Notes: generated by a model not told the origin, from the sequence alone. A stretch of 64,000 bases of DNA from Deefgea rivuli DSM 18356 (GCF_000620145.1 NZ_KK211084.1:1-64000), one strand, 5' to 3'. Shown: positions 53,168 through 61,295, counted from the stretch's first letter. A program made the numbers and translations.

Positions 53168-53797
53168 ATGAGCCTTAAGCCACCTAATACTCGCAAAATC
53201 GCCATTGTGGACGACGACGATGCGATCCGCGATGCGCTCTCTTGGTTATTCTCGACGCGCAATCATCAAGTCAGCACTTTTGCCAGCGCTGAAGATCTGC
53301 TCGCTACCTACCGCCCCGAAGACTACGGCAGTCTCGTGCTCGACGTGCGGATGCCCGGCATGGGCGGCTTGGAATTATTCAATAAGTTGCAGGATTATTC
53401 CTACTGCCCACCAGTGATTTTCCTCACTGGCCATGGCGATGTGCCGATGGCAGTGGCGGCGCTGAAACAAGGCGCGGCAGACTTTATCGAAAAACCATTT
53501 TCGGATAATGACATCGTCGATCTGGTCGAAAGCTGCTTGTCGCAAGATCAACTCAGCCGCGAAGAATGGCAAACCCGCACCGCCGTCGATCAACGCCTCG
53601 CCTGCCTGACGCCGCGTGAACGTGAAGTGATGAAATTGATTTTGACCGGTCGTTTGAATAAACAAATTGCTGATGATTTGTCGATCTCAATGAAAACCGT
53701 CGAAGTCCACCGCGCGCGGATTTTAGAGAAAATGCAAGTCAAAACCGCCATGGAACTCGCCGCCCGCCTACGCGACGCAGGTGTTGAACCACAATAA
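53168..53797 (+). CDS. FixJ-family response regulator (receiver plus LuxR-type HTH)
   Basis: A 209-residue two-domain regulator. The receiver (about 10-125) has the acidic cluster VDDDDAI, phospho-acceptor Asp59 in LVLDVRMPGM, the conserved Thr in FLTGHGD and Lys in IEKPF. The output domain (about 140-205) is a LuxR/FixJ HTH: LTPREREVMKLILTGRLNKQIADDLSISMKTVEVHRARI. It is the expected target of the sensor kinase just upstream. Target genes are not apparent. The stop TAA (53795-53797) is directly followed by a perfect 47-bp dyad site. Confidence 0.92.
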   Translation: MSLKPPNTRKIAIVDDDDAIRDALSWLFSTRNHQVSTFASAEDLLATYRPEDYGSLVLDVRMPGMGGLELFNKLQDYSYCPPVIFLTGHGDVPMAVAALKQGAADFIEKPFSDNDIVDLVESCLSQDQLSREEWQTRTAVDQRLACLTPREREVMKLILTGRLNKQIADDLSISMKTVEVHRARILEKMQVKTAMELAARLRDAGVEPQ

Positions 53798-53844
53798 GGT
53801 ATATCGATGCAGCCATTTAAAATAAATGGCTGCAATCAAATACC
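53798..53844. repeat. 47-bp dyad site GGTATATCGATG...CAAATACC with internal perfect hairpin
   Basis: Perfect arms. The inside contains GCAGCCATTTA / TAAATGGCTGC, an 11-base perfect hairpin. It follows the response-regulator stop without gap and precedes the yaaA start by about 15 bases. Confidence 0.9.
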
Positions 53845-53859
53845 CATAAGGATTTTGTA

Positions 53860-54627
53860 GTGCTGATGCTGATTTCCCCAGCCAAAACGCTGGATTACAC
53901 CACCCCCATTCCTGCCGAATTACCGCATTCCCAGCCTGATTTTCTCGCGCAATCGCAGCAACTCATCGATGTATTGCGGCAAAAGACACCCGCCGATATC
54001 GCGCAATTGATGAAGTTATCCGATGAATTATCGGTACTCAATGTTGGCCGTTACCACGCTTGGCAGCCTGACTTTACGCTGGAAAATGCCAAACCGGCGG
54101 TGCTGGCATTTATGGGTGATGTGTATACCGGCCTTGGCGCGAGTAGCCTCAATGCCGCGCAACACGCGTATTTAAGCCAGCATTTGCGGATTTTATCCGG
54201 GCTGTACGGCATATTGCGTCCGCACGATTTGATGCAGCCGTATCGCTTGGAAATGGGCACGCGCTTGGCGCATCCGGATGGCCATCATTTGTATGATTTC
54301 TGGAACGATACCGTTACCAACGCCGTCAATTCGCTGAACAAAGACACCGTCGTTAATCTGGCTAGCGAAGAATATTTCAAAGTGATTCGTCCTAAAATCC
54401 TCAGCGCCAATATCATCACGCCGGTGTTTGAAGATTTCAAAGGGGGCCGTTACAAAATCATCAGCTTCTACGCCAAACGCGCCCGTGGTCTGATGGTGCG
54501 CTACGCCGCGCTCAATGGCATTACGGCAGCGAATGATTTAAAGCATTTCGATCTCGACGGCTACCAACTTGCGAGCGATGAATCCACAGCATCACGCTGG
54601 GTATTTCGGCGGATGTTGGCGGAATAA
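53860..54627 (+). CDS. yaaA: Peroxide-stress protein YaaA (DUF328)
   Basis: A 255-residue YaaA/DUF328 protein, which in E. coli lowers free iron and protects DNA during peroxide stress. The family start LISPAKTLDY and motifs LSDELSVLNVGRYHAW, FMGDVYTGL, RILSGLYGILRPHDLMQPYRLEMGT and ISFYAKRARGLMVRY are present. I keep GTG at 53860, which gives the standard (M)LMLISPAKTL terminus with AAGGA upstream; an internal ATG at 53866 is possible. A terminator hairpin starts at the stop codon. Confidence 0.93.
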   Translation: MLMLISPAKTLDYTTPIPAELPHSQPDFLAQSQQLIDVLRQKTPADIAQLMKLSDELSVLNVGRYHAWQPDFTLENAKPAVLAFMGDVYTGLGASSLNAAQHAYLSQHLRILSGLYGILRPHDLMQPYRLEMGTRLAHPDGHHLYDFWNDTVTNAVNSLNKDTVVNLASEEYFKVIRPKILSANIITPVFEDFKGGRYKIISFYAKRARGLMVRYAALNGITAANDLKHFDLDGYQLASDESTASRWVFRRMLAE

Positions 54628-54653
54628 AAAATGCCCTCTAAAGGGCATTTTCT
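54627..54653 (+). terminator. Terminator after yaaA
   Basis: AAAATGCCCT, short loop, AGGGCATTTT immediately after the yaaA stop codon. Confidence 0.85.
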
Positions 54654-54705
54654 AAATGACTCAATGTTCTGCATGATTTGGTACTGTAACTACGCACCAT
54701 TTACT

Positions 54706-54957
54706 CTAGGCAACTTGATATTCAGTATTAGCAACCCAGCTGCATTGCGCACAATCAAAAATGCACTCATTACAGAATGGATTGTCTTGCTGAATAACAG
54801 TTTGCAGCAAAGATAACTCGGCATAGCTACGTTTTAACTCGGTAGAATCAGTAATATGTTGTAAACGATATTCGATGCGTTTTTTTCGATAAGCTGGGTA
54901 ACTCAATATGATCTCCAATTGAATTTCATAAGTCCTTAAGCAAAAGTTTTCTTGCAT
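54706..54957 (-). CDS. Possible small Cys-rich protein or gene remnant
   Basis: An 83-codon frame on the minus strand in an otherwise empty 520-base region. The first codons fall inside a dispersed repeat (54937-54997), so the present start may be artificial and the frame could be the 3' part of a gene disrupted by the repeat. The body looks protein-like (charged helix with YRKKRIEYRLQHI, then ELKRSYAELSLLQ) and ends with FCNECIFDCAQC, a four-Cys pattern that could bind zinc. No homologue is recognised and no good ribosome-binding site is seen. Confidence 0.3.
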   Translation of the reverse strand: MQENFCLRTYEIQLEIILSYPAYRKKRIEYRLQHITDSTELKRSYAELSLLQTVIQQDNPFCNECIFDCAQCSWVANTEYQVA

Positions 54958-54997
54958 CGTTGTCTCGCCTTGCCATCAAACTTTTACACGAGTAGTT
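54937..54997. repeat. Dispersed GCAAAA-ended repeat, copy 5 (short form)
   Basis: AAGCAAAAGTTTTCTTGCATCG, then TTGTCTCGCCTTGCC, then AAACTTTTACACGAGTAG. It lacks the central GCGGC part of the longer copies. The remaining DNA to 55148 shows no gene. Confidence 0.75.
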
Positions 54998-55148
54998 AAT
55001 CGCGTTCGCGCTATCAAATGCGCAATGCGATACTGAATGTACAATTGAGCAATACAAAACACACGTTACAAAGTCACACACCACCCCGCTTTTCCGATAA
55101 ATCACATGCTTTAGATTACCCAACGGTCATTACGCCGCCGTTGGCGAT

Positions 55149-56225
55149 TTATGCACTCAGCAACTTCTTGCCCCAGCGCACGCCGCGCAATTCGATTTGC
55201 TGATAGCTAAATCGCGAAATCAACAGCACCAGCGCCAAAATCGCTAAGCCAGCGGCGTTATCCGCCAGCGCACTGCCAAAACTAATAAAATTCAGCCCGT
55301 CTTTTGGCTGCAAAGCTTGTGGCGCAAAGGCGGTGAGCCCCGCTTGAATCAGATGCAGCAGCGCGTAATGCGTCAGGTAAATCGAGAATGACCATTTGCC
55401 CATGCTCACGCACCACGGATGGCGCAGCAGCTTGGAAATACCGCCTTGCTCAAACGCGAATAGCACAATGACCAACGCAAAAGCCCAAGCCGCCCAAAAG
55501 CTTTTCATTGGGTATTGCGCTGTAATCACGATATATAAAGCGCCTAGCAGCAATACCTCGATGAGCGTTGCCCATTTAAAGCTAATCCGCTGTTGATGAA
55601 TTGCATCAAAACCGCGATACGCCAGCGCGCCTAAGAAAAAACAGGTAATCCCGCGAAAACCGCCGCTTTGCGAAAAGTTGAACGCGAGCAAAGCGCACAG
55701 CGTACACGCCGCGACCACCAGCGCAAATGCCACTTGCCGCCAGCGCAGCGTTGCCCAGAGTATTGCCCCAAACAGTACGTAGAGATAGAACTCCACGCTA
55801 ATACTCCATGCGGGGCCATTAAAACCAAACGGATCAGCCGATGGCAACCATGCTTGCAGTAAGAGGATTTGATACAGCCATTGCTGCCACTGCGAAGCTG
55901 TAAATCCGCCCCAAAACATCGCCCCGCTAAACAGCAGCAACATCACTAAATGCAGCGGATAAATCCGAAAAAAGCGGCTGATCATATAGCGGCGAAATCC
56001 ATCGCCATCAATAGGCTCTTCGCCGTAACGATAAGCCAGCACAAAGCCACTGAGCGTAAAAAAGAACTCCACCATCAATCCGGCCGAGCGAAAGAAATCC
56101 CATTCGCTAAAGCCTTGCAGCAGGTGCAAATGAAACACGACGACACTGAGCGCGCACAGACCACGAAAACTATCGAGCACGATAAAACGGTGTTTATGCC
56201 GTGGGCTGGGATGGGATGAATTCAT
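55149..56225 (-). CDS. Acyltransferase family 3 membrane protein (OafA/YrhL-like)
   Basis: A 358-residue polytopic acyltransferase with about ten membrane segments, likely transferring acetyl or other acyl groups to an extracytoplasmic sugar such as O-antigen or peptidoglycan. The catalytic start motif RFIVLDSFRGLCALSVVVFHL contains the conserved Arg and His. FFTLSGFVLAYRY and the RFFRIYPLH motif follow, all typical of the family. The SGNH hydrolase domain of longer OafA forms is absent. Target sugar is unknown. A 47-bp dyad site lies in the coding sequence. Confidence 0.88.
   Translation of the reverse strand: MNSSHPSPRHKHRFIVLDSFRGLCALSVVVFHLHLLQGFSEWDFFRSAGLMVEFFFTLSGFVLAYRYGEEPIDGDGFRRYMISRFFRIYPLHLVMLLLFSGAMFWGGFTASQWQQWLYQILLLQAWLPSADPFGFNGPAWSISVEFYLYVLFGAILWATLRWRQVAFALVVAACTLCALLAFNFSQSGGFRGITCFFLGALAYRGFDAIHQQRISFKWATLIEVLLLGALYIVITAQYPMKSFWAAWAFALVIVLFAFEQGGISKLLRHPWCVSMGKWSFSIYLTHYALLHLIQAGLTAFAPQALQPKDGLNFISFGSALADNAAGLAILALVLLISRFSYQQIELRGVRWGKKLLSA
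55511..55557. repeat. 47-bp dyad site GGTATTGC...GCAATACC (inside the acyltransferase gene)
   Basis: Perfect eight-base arms with exact spacing, in DNA encoding a membrane segment. Confidence 0.75.
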
Positions 56226-56327
56226 GGAGATGACTTAAAATATAAAAGACGCACAAGGCGTCTTTGGTTTCGACGAGCGGGCAATCTTACAGTAAGGCGA
56301 CGCAATACACGTCAACGCCTATCGATT

Positions 56328-57533
56328 TCAGACTGAAATCAGTTCGCGCCGCTGGCTACGCCAAAAATACAGCGTCGCCAACAAGGGAATAATCAGCAGC
56401 CACGGCGCGAAGGTATTGAGCTTCGTCCAGCCCCAAGATTGCAACAGCGGCGCGGCAAATAACGATGCGCCTGCGGCAAAAAAGCTGGTGGTAAATTCGC
56501 TGCATGCCTGCGTTTTACTGCGCTCATTGGGCTGATAACTCAGCGTCAGCAAGGTTGATCCAGCGACAAACAGAAAATTCCAACCAATGCCCAGCAGCAA
56601 CAGCGCAGTATAAAAAATCATCAAGGCAGTCGATTGCTGCGCCAGCAGGCTGGCAACGAGCAGCAGCGCCATGCCCGTGAAGGCCAGCGTAATCGCCCCA
56701 AAGCGTTGCACCAGCTTGCCAGCGATCAGCGCCGGCGCAAACATACCCAGCATATGCCACTGAATCACGCCCGCGCTGTCGCCAATGCTAAAGCCGCAAC
56801 CCTGCATCGCCAACGGCGTCGCCGTCATCAGCCCAGCCATGATGGTGTAAGCGACGACATTATTACTCAGCGCGGCGATAAAAATTGGATTGCGGATAAT
56901 TTGCGCTAAAGGGCGTGCGACTTCGGAATTCTCACTCGCCGCCAATACCATAGGTATTGGCTTGTAGGCAAAATAGATTAATGCTGCGGTGGCAATACCC
57001 ATCAAACTGGCTAATAAATACGCGCCACCAAACAAGATGGTCGGCAACCACGCTTGCGAGGTTTTCGCTAGCCACGGCCCGAGTAACGCAGCCAATACGC
57101 CACCAGTTAACACCAGCGAAATCGCACGGCCTTTGTTCGCGCCCTGTACGCTATCGGCGGCGACCAGCCGATAATATTGCGCAAATGCCTGAAAACCACC
57201 GCTCAATAGCGCCGCGACACAAAGCAGCGCAAAACTTTGCTGTTGCATCGCCCAAAAAGCCACGCCACCACCCATCGCACCCAAAGCCGCACCGGTTAAA
57301 AACCCTTTGCGGCGGCCAACGCGTTGCAACCAATGCGCAGCGGCCAGCGCTGAAAATGCGGCGCTTAAAATAATCAAAGAAAACGGCAAGGTAGCGAGCG
57401 CTTTATTGCTCGCCAACTGCAAACCCGCCAAACCCGTCAAGGTGAGCTGAATTGAAATCGCAATCGTATACAGCGCTTGGCACAGCGCCAACACGCGGAT
57501 TGATTTGGGAAGGGGAATCAGGGGCGAAGTCAT
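56328..57533 (-). CDS. MFS transporter (drug/sugar-efflux type)
   Basis: A 401-residue inner-membrane transporter with 12 hydrophobic segments. The cytoplasmic loop between helices 2 and 3 has the MFS pattern HWLQRVGRRKGFLTGAALG (G-x-x-x-D/R-R-x-G-R/K-R). The N-terminal SIRVLALCQALYTIAISIQLTLTGLAG resembles small exporters of the sugar/drug group. No repressor or substrate gene is adjacent. The substrate is not predictable. A 47-bp dyad site is embedded in the DNA for the sixth membrane segment. Confidence 0.85.
   Translation of the reverse strand: MTSPLIPLPKSIRVLALCQALYTIAISIQLTLTGLAGLQLASNKALATLPFSLIILSAAFSALAAAHWLQRVGRRKGFLTGAALGAMGGGVAFWAMQQQSFALLCVAALLSGGFQAFAQYYRLVAADSVQGANKGRAISLVLTGGVLAALLGPWLAKTSQAWLPTILFGGAYLLASLMGIATAALIYFAYKPIPMVLAASENSEVARPLAQIIRNPIFIAALSNNVVAYTIMAGLMTATPLAMQGCGFSIGDSAGVIQWHMLGMFAPALIAGKLVQRFGAITLAFTGMALLLVASLLAQQSTALMIFYTALLLLGIGWNFLFVAGSTLLTLSYQPNERSKTQACSEFTTSFFAAGASLFAAPLLQSWGWTKLNTFAPWLLIIPLLATLYFWRSQRRELISV
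56953..56999. repeat. 47-bp dyad site GGTATTGG...GGCAATACC (inside the MFS gene)
   Basis: Perfect GGTAT/ATACC arms. Its left end TAGGTATTGGCTTGTAGGC differs by only one base from the intergenic copy at 781. Confidence 0.75.
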
Positions 57534-57764
57534 CGGCTAGTTCATCACAGTCGCTGTATATTACTTCGTTTTCAAGAAAACACGCCCCAAGTAACGAATG
57601 AACCAGCGACTAACTGGTTTACTGCTTGGTTACAATACAGTAAATAAAAAAACTGATGATTCCTTCGAGAAAAGTTGATTTTTACTCTATTGTTATTCAC
57701 CTAAATTCACATAGCTGATGGTCAACTAGAAGCTAAATCTAACAACGAAATAAGAGGCGCCAAA

Positions 57765-58067
57765 ATGAATGAACATAGTATAGAAATAGGCGGCATCAAA
57801 TTGAGTTATCTAGACATAAAAAAATACTGGGTAGATTCTGAGTCATCCAAAGAAAAGGCGATCAGAAATTACTACCAAGAAAACAACTATATTGGGGGCT
57901 GGTTTTCTTTACTGATTGCTGGCCTATTCAGCCAATATCTCAAATGGAAAAAGAAGCCATCACCAACAAAAAAATATCTACACATCAGAACCAAACAAAA
58001 TACGGCTTATTGCTTTTCAGAGGATGAAATCAACATCAATGACGTTCTGCTTAAACTGAAAAAATAG
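57765..58067 (+). CDS. Small AT-rich hypothetical protein
   Basis: A 100-residue protein I do not recognise. It has a charged N-terminal half (LSYLDIKKYWVDSESSKEKAIRNYYQ), a weakly hydrophobic stretch (GGWFSLLIAGLFSQYL, about residues 44-59), and a Lys-rich C-terminus. The DNA is much more A/T-rich than the flanking genes, as is the 230-base region upstream, suggesting recent acquisition. ATG is preceded by AGAGG. It stands alone, followed by an inverted repeat. Confidence 0.6.
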   Translation: MNEHSIEIGGIKLSYLDIKKYWVDSESSKEKAIRNYYQENNYIGGWFSLLIAGLFSQYLKWKKKPSPTKKYLHIRTKQNTAYCFSEDEININDVLLKLKK

Positions 58068-58071
58068 CACG

Positions 58072-58158
58072 GTAAGTTGGGCTAGATAGGTTGCTGCTGA
58101 GGCACGAAGCCCAACATTTTCCGCGATTGTTAGGCTGCGCAAGCTTAGCCCAAGCTAC
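58072..58158. repeat. Imperfect inverted repeat GTAAGTTGGGCTA...TTAGCCCAAGCTAC
   Basis: Related to the element at 45552. It lies between the converging small AT-rich gene and znuA, where it could act as a transcription end for either. Confidence 0.8.
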
Positions 58159-58165
58159 AGTACTT

Positions 58166-59065
58166 TTATTTCAACGCAGCCAAAATCGCCTGTGTATTGT
58201 GCGTAAACATGCCGATCCACGTATTGGCAGGTGCTTTTTTATCTAGCGCATCAGAATAAATCGGTGGGCCAACTTTAGCGCCGGTTTCGCGGGCGATTTG
58301 GTCGATTAGTTTTGGATTGCTGATGTTTTCAGCAAACACCGCTTTGATTTTGCTTTTGCGAATTTCACGAATCAACGCCGCCATTTCTTTGGCGCTAGGC
58401 TCGGCTTCGGTCGAAATGCCTTGCAGCGGCAAAAATTGAATCGTATAACGTGCCCCTAAATAACCCAAAGCATCGTGCGATGTGACCACCTTGCGGCTCG
58501 CTGCCGGAATAGCCGAAAACGCCGCCGCAGTGCTTTGATCGAGCTGGCTCACTTTGGCGCTAAACGCCGCCGCATTTTTACGATATTGCTCCGCACCTGC
58601 CGGATCAGCCGCTTGCAGCGCGGCGCTAATTTGCGCCACCATCAGCAGCACTGCGCGCGGATCGTGCCAAGCGTGCGGATCGGTTTTACCATGATCGTGA
58701 CCATCGTGATCATGATGACCGTCTTCTTTTAAAGTCAGCGGCTTTACGCCTTGGGTCACGGTAATGACTTTGCCTTTGTACGCAGCGGCTTGCTCAACGC
58801 GCTTGAGCCAACCTTCAAAGCCCAAACCATTGACGAAAAACAGCGGCGCACCCGAGAGTTTTTTCAAATCAGCCGGTTTAGCCTGCCAAACATGCGCGTC
58901 CTCACCCGCACTCACCAAGGTATTCACCTGGACGCGATCCCCACCGACTTCTTGGACTAAGTTGCCCAGAATACTAAAACTGGCGACGACTTTAAGCGGC
59001 GCAGCTGCGGCGATCGAGCTGAATAATAAACAAATGACGGCGAGAATTTGGCGAACGAGGTGCAT
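58166..59065 (-). CDS. znuA: Zinc/manganese ABC transporter substrate-binding protein
   Basis: A 299-residue periplasmic metal-binding protein (cluster A-I). Signal peptide MHLVRQILAVICLLFSSIAAA, then VVASFSILGNLVQEVGGDRVQV. The His-rich loop HHDHDGHDHGKTDPHAWHDP, with the metal His in DPHAWHDP, points to zinc. Later ligands are in VVTSHDALGYLGARY and the C-terminal Glu/Asp (AVFAENISNPK, GPPIYSDAL). It is the last gene of a znuC-znuB-DUF2938-znuA run. No Zur-type operator was recognised, though zinc control is expected. Confidence 0.93.
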   Translation of the reverse strand: MHLVRQILAVICLLFSSIAAAAPLKVVASFSILGNLVQEVGGDRVQVNTLVSAGEDAHVWQAKPADLKKLSGAPLFFVNGLGFEGWLKRVEQAAAYKGKVITVTQGVKPLTLKEDGHHDHDGHDHGKTDPHAWHDPRAVLLMVAQISAALQAADPAGAEQYRKNAAAFSAKVSQLDQSTAAAFSAIPAASRKVVTSHDALGYLGARYTIQFLPLQGISTEAEPSAKEMAALIREIRKSKIKAVFAENISNPKLIDQIARETGAKVGPPIYSDALDKKAPANTWIGMFTHNTQAILAALK

Positions 59066-59109
59066 AGGATCTTCTTGTAAGCGAAATGAATAATAAAAAG
59101 CGCGTCGGC

Positions 59110-59613
59110 TTAAAATGCGATTAATTTAGCCGCGAGCAAGGCAGTACAGAACATCCCGAAGCCAAAAATCGTATGCGTGAGCAGGCTACGAATGCGAGCT
59201 TGCAATGGATTAGGCGTTTTTGCTGCTGCAATACCGAGTCCCATGCAGGGTTGCATAACAAAAAATGGAAATATCACCGTAGCAGCACCGAAAATCAATG
59301 CAGGGATCAAACTTGGATTACGCGCCCAATCGAAACCTTCAATAGCAAGAAAGCTAGCAGCAAACACAATCCCAATTAAATAATGTGCAATCCAACCGAT
59401 GATGTTTTCACCTTTCACGGGTGACGCTTTAACGATAGATTCATGGCTCAACTTTCCATTACGAAAATGACCCAACCAACGTCCAACCAAACCCCAATTG
59501 AGCGCTGGGATCGCAAAAACACGCTGCAAAAATTGCGCCCATAAGTCAATGACTAGCGTAGCGCCAATCCCAATCAAAATAGCGTAGACAATAAACTCCA
59601 ATTCAATTGACAT
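59110..59613 (-). CDS. DUF2938 family membrane protein within the znu gene run
   Basis: A 167-residue integral membrane protein of the DUF2938 family, with four hydrophobic segments. Conserved motifs: IGIGATLVIDLWAQF near the start, NWGLVGRWLGHF, and the FFVMQPCMGLGIAAAKTP block with its Cys. Function is unknown; members are scattered among proteobacteria as single genes. Here it is placed between znuB and znuA, in the same direction and with short gaps (45 and 44 bases), so it is probably expressed with the zinc importer. A metal link is an inference. Confidence 0.85.
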   Translation of the reverse strand: MSIELEFIVYAILIGIGATLVIDLWAQFLQRVFAIPALNWGLVGRWLGHFRNGKLSHESIVKASPVKGENIIGWIAHYLIGIVFAASFLAIEGFDWARNPSLIPALIFGAATVIFPFFVMQPCMGLGIAAAKTPNPLQARIRSLLTHTIFGFGMFCTALLAAKLIAF

Positions 59614-59657
59614 ACCTACTCCTCAAAATATGGCGCTGGCGAGCAATTGCTCAACCA

Positions 59658-60533
59658 TCAAATTGCATGATGGCGGCGGGCTTTGCGGCGCTGCGCCCAC
59701 AAGCCAAACGGCGCGATGATGAGCGAGATGCAGTACAAAGTACCTGCCACCAACACAATCGCAGGGCCTGACGGTAAATCCCATTGGTAGGACGCAACCA
59801 ATCCAAGCAGGCACGATGCCAGCGCAACAATCCATGCGGCGACAAATAGCATCGACAAGCGCTCCGCCCACAGCCGCGCCGTGGCGGCGGGCAACATCAT
59901 CAAACCAACCGCCATCAGCGTGCCCATCGCTTGAAACGCTGCAACGAAATTGAGCACGGCAATCACGATAAAGCCAATATGAAAACGCGCGCCGTTACCC
60001 GTCGTTGCGGCGATAAAACCGGAGTCGGCGCATTCGAGCACGATGCCGCGATATTCCAGCGCCAACCAAATCAAGGTTATCGATGCGACGGAGCTGACAA
60101 TCAGTAAAGATGGATCATCAATTGCCAGCACCGAGCCAAACAGCAGGTGAATCAAATCGACGCTGCTGCCCCATTTGGACACGATCAACACGCCAATCGC
60201 CAAAGCCAGCAGGTAAAATCCAGCAAAACTCGCATCTTCATTGAGCCGCGTTTTGCGCGCGGCAAAGCCAGCAGCGAGCGCCACCAGCAAGCCTGCGATC
60301 AAGCCACCGCCCGCCAGCCACGGCAAAGACAAACCGCCGAGCAAAAAGCCAATCGCCGCACCGGGCAATACCGCATGGGAGAGTGCGTCGCCAAACAAGG
60401 ACATCCGCCGCAGCAAGAGCAATACCCCCACCGGCGCGCAACCCACGGCCAAAGCCAAACTACCGACCAAAGCTCGGCGCATAAAAGCAAATTCGCCCAG
60501 GGCGTTAAATAATTCAATATCGGGGATTAACAT
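59658..60533 (-). CDS. znuB: Zinc/manganese ABC transporter permease
   Basis: A 291-residue ABC-3 family permease with eight or nine hydrophobic segments. Typical sequence RRMSLFGDALSHAVLPGAAIGFLL and the LIVSKWGSSVDLIHLLFGSVLA block occur. ALEYRGIVLECADSGFI is the usual region facing the ATPase. I chose ATG at 60533, which overlaps the znuC end by seven bases, rather than a longer start; this indicates translational coupling. Confidence 0.92.
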   Translation of the reverse strand: MLIPDIELFNALGEFAFMRRALVGSLALAVGCAPVGVLLLLRRMSLFGDALSHAVLPGAAIGFLLGGLSLPWLAGGGLIAGLLVALAAGFAARKTRLNEDASFAGFYLLALAIGVLIVSKWGSSVDLIHLLFGSVLAIDDPSLLIVSSVASITLIWLALEYRGIVLECADSGFIAATTGNGARFHIGFIVIAVLNFVAAFQAMGTLMAVGLMMLPAATARLWAERLSMLFVAAWIVALASCLLGLVASYQWDLPSGPAIVLVAGTLYCISLIIAPFGLWAQRRKARRHHAI

Positions 60534-61243
60534 TCTTGGCACCACGTCGCATCATTGCGCCAATGCTGCGCTCGGCGATTCGCTTCTTGTAGATTTTCAG
60601 TCGTCAATACTTCCGCCGTTTCGCCCCACGCCAACGCAGATTGCGCGAGCAACAAGGTTTGCGGGTAATGCGCGCGCACTTGGCTCATATCGTGCAGCAC
60701 GGTAATTTGCGTTTTGCCTGCTTGATACCAATGGTCTTGCACGTCGAGTAGGTTTTCTATCGTCGCACTGTCGACATTGGCAAACGGCTCGTCGAGCAGC
60801 ATCACGTCGGCATCTTCAACAATCAGCCGCGCAAAGCGTGCGCGCTGCAATTGGCCGCCGGAGAGATTGCTAATCGGTGATTTGCTAAAATCGGCGAGGC
60901 CAACCCGCTCCAGCGCCGCATCAGCGCGCAGGCAATCGTCTTTAGATAAGCCGCGCCAAGCGCCGCAGCGCTGCCATGCCCCCGCCAAAGCCAGTTCACG
61001 TACCGTGAGCGGAAATTGTTTATCCAGCGTTGAGAGTTGCGCCAAATACGCAACGCGGCCATGGCGATGTACATGGCCTTCGTCGGGCTGTTTGACGCCC
61101 GCTAACGCAGCCAGCAGCGTTGATTTCCCTGCGCCATTCGGGCCAACAACGGCAGTATGGCTGCCCTCGGCAAATTGCCCCGACAGCGCATGCACCGCCG
61201 CGCGGTCGCGGTAGCACAGCGTTAAATGATGAACTTCAATCAT
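60527..61243 (-). CDS. znuC: Zinc/manganese ABC transporter ATP-binding protein
   Basis: A 238-residue ABC ATPase. Walker A GPNGAGKST, Q-loop AYLAQLSTLD, signature LSGGQLQRARFARLI, Walker B VMLLDEPFANVD and the switch His in VLHDMSQV are complete. Start at 61243 is chosen because GGAG lies six bases upstream. It is the first clear gene of the zinc importer run; a possible tiny membrane peptide is encoded just upstream. Confidence 0.93.
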   Translation of the reverse strand: MIEVHHLTLCYRDRAAVHALSGQFAEGSHTAVVGPNGAGKSTLLAALAGVKQPDEGHVHRHGRVAYLAQLSTLDKQFPLTVRELALAGAWQRCGAWRGLSKDDCLRADAALERVGLADFSKSPISNLSGGQLQRARFARLIVEDADVMLLDEPFANVDSATIENLLDVQDHWYQAGKTQITVLHDMSQVRAHYPQTLLLAQSALAWGETAEVLTTENLQEANRRAQHWRNDATWCQEC

Positions 61244-61295
61244 AAAGCGCTCCAAGCTGCGTTTTGGTGCGAGCGGTTCAAATCATCGACCAAGA

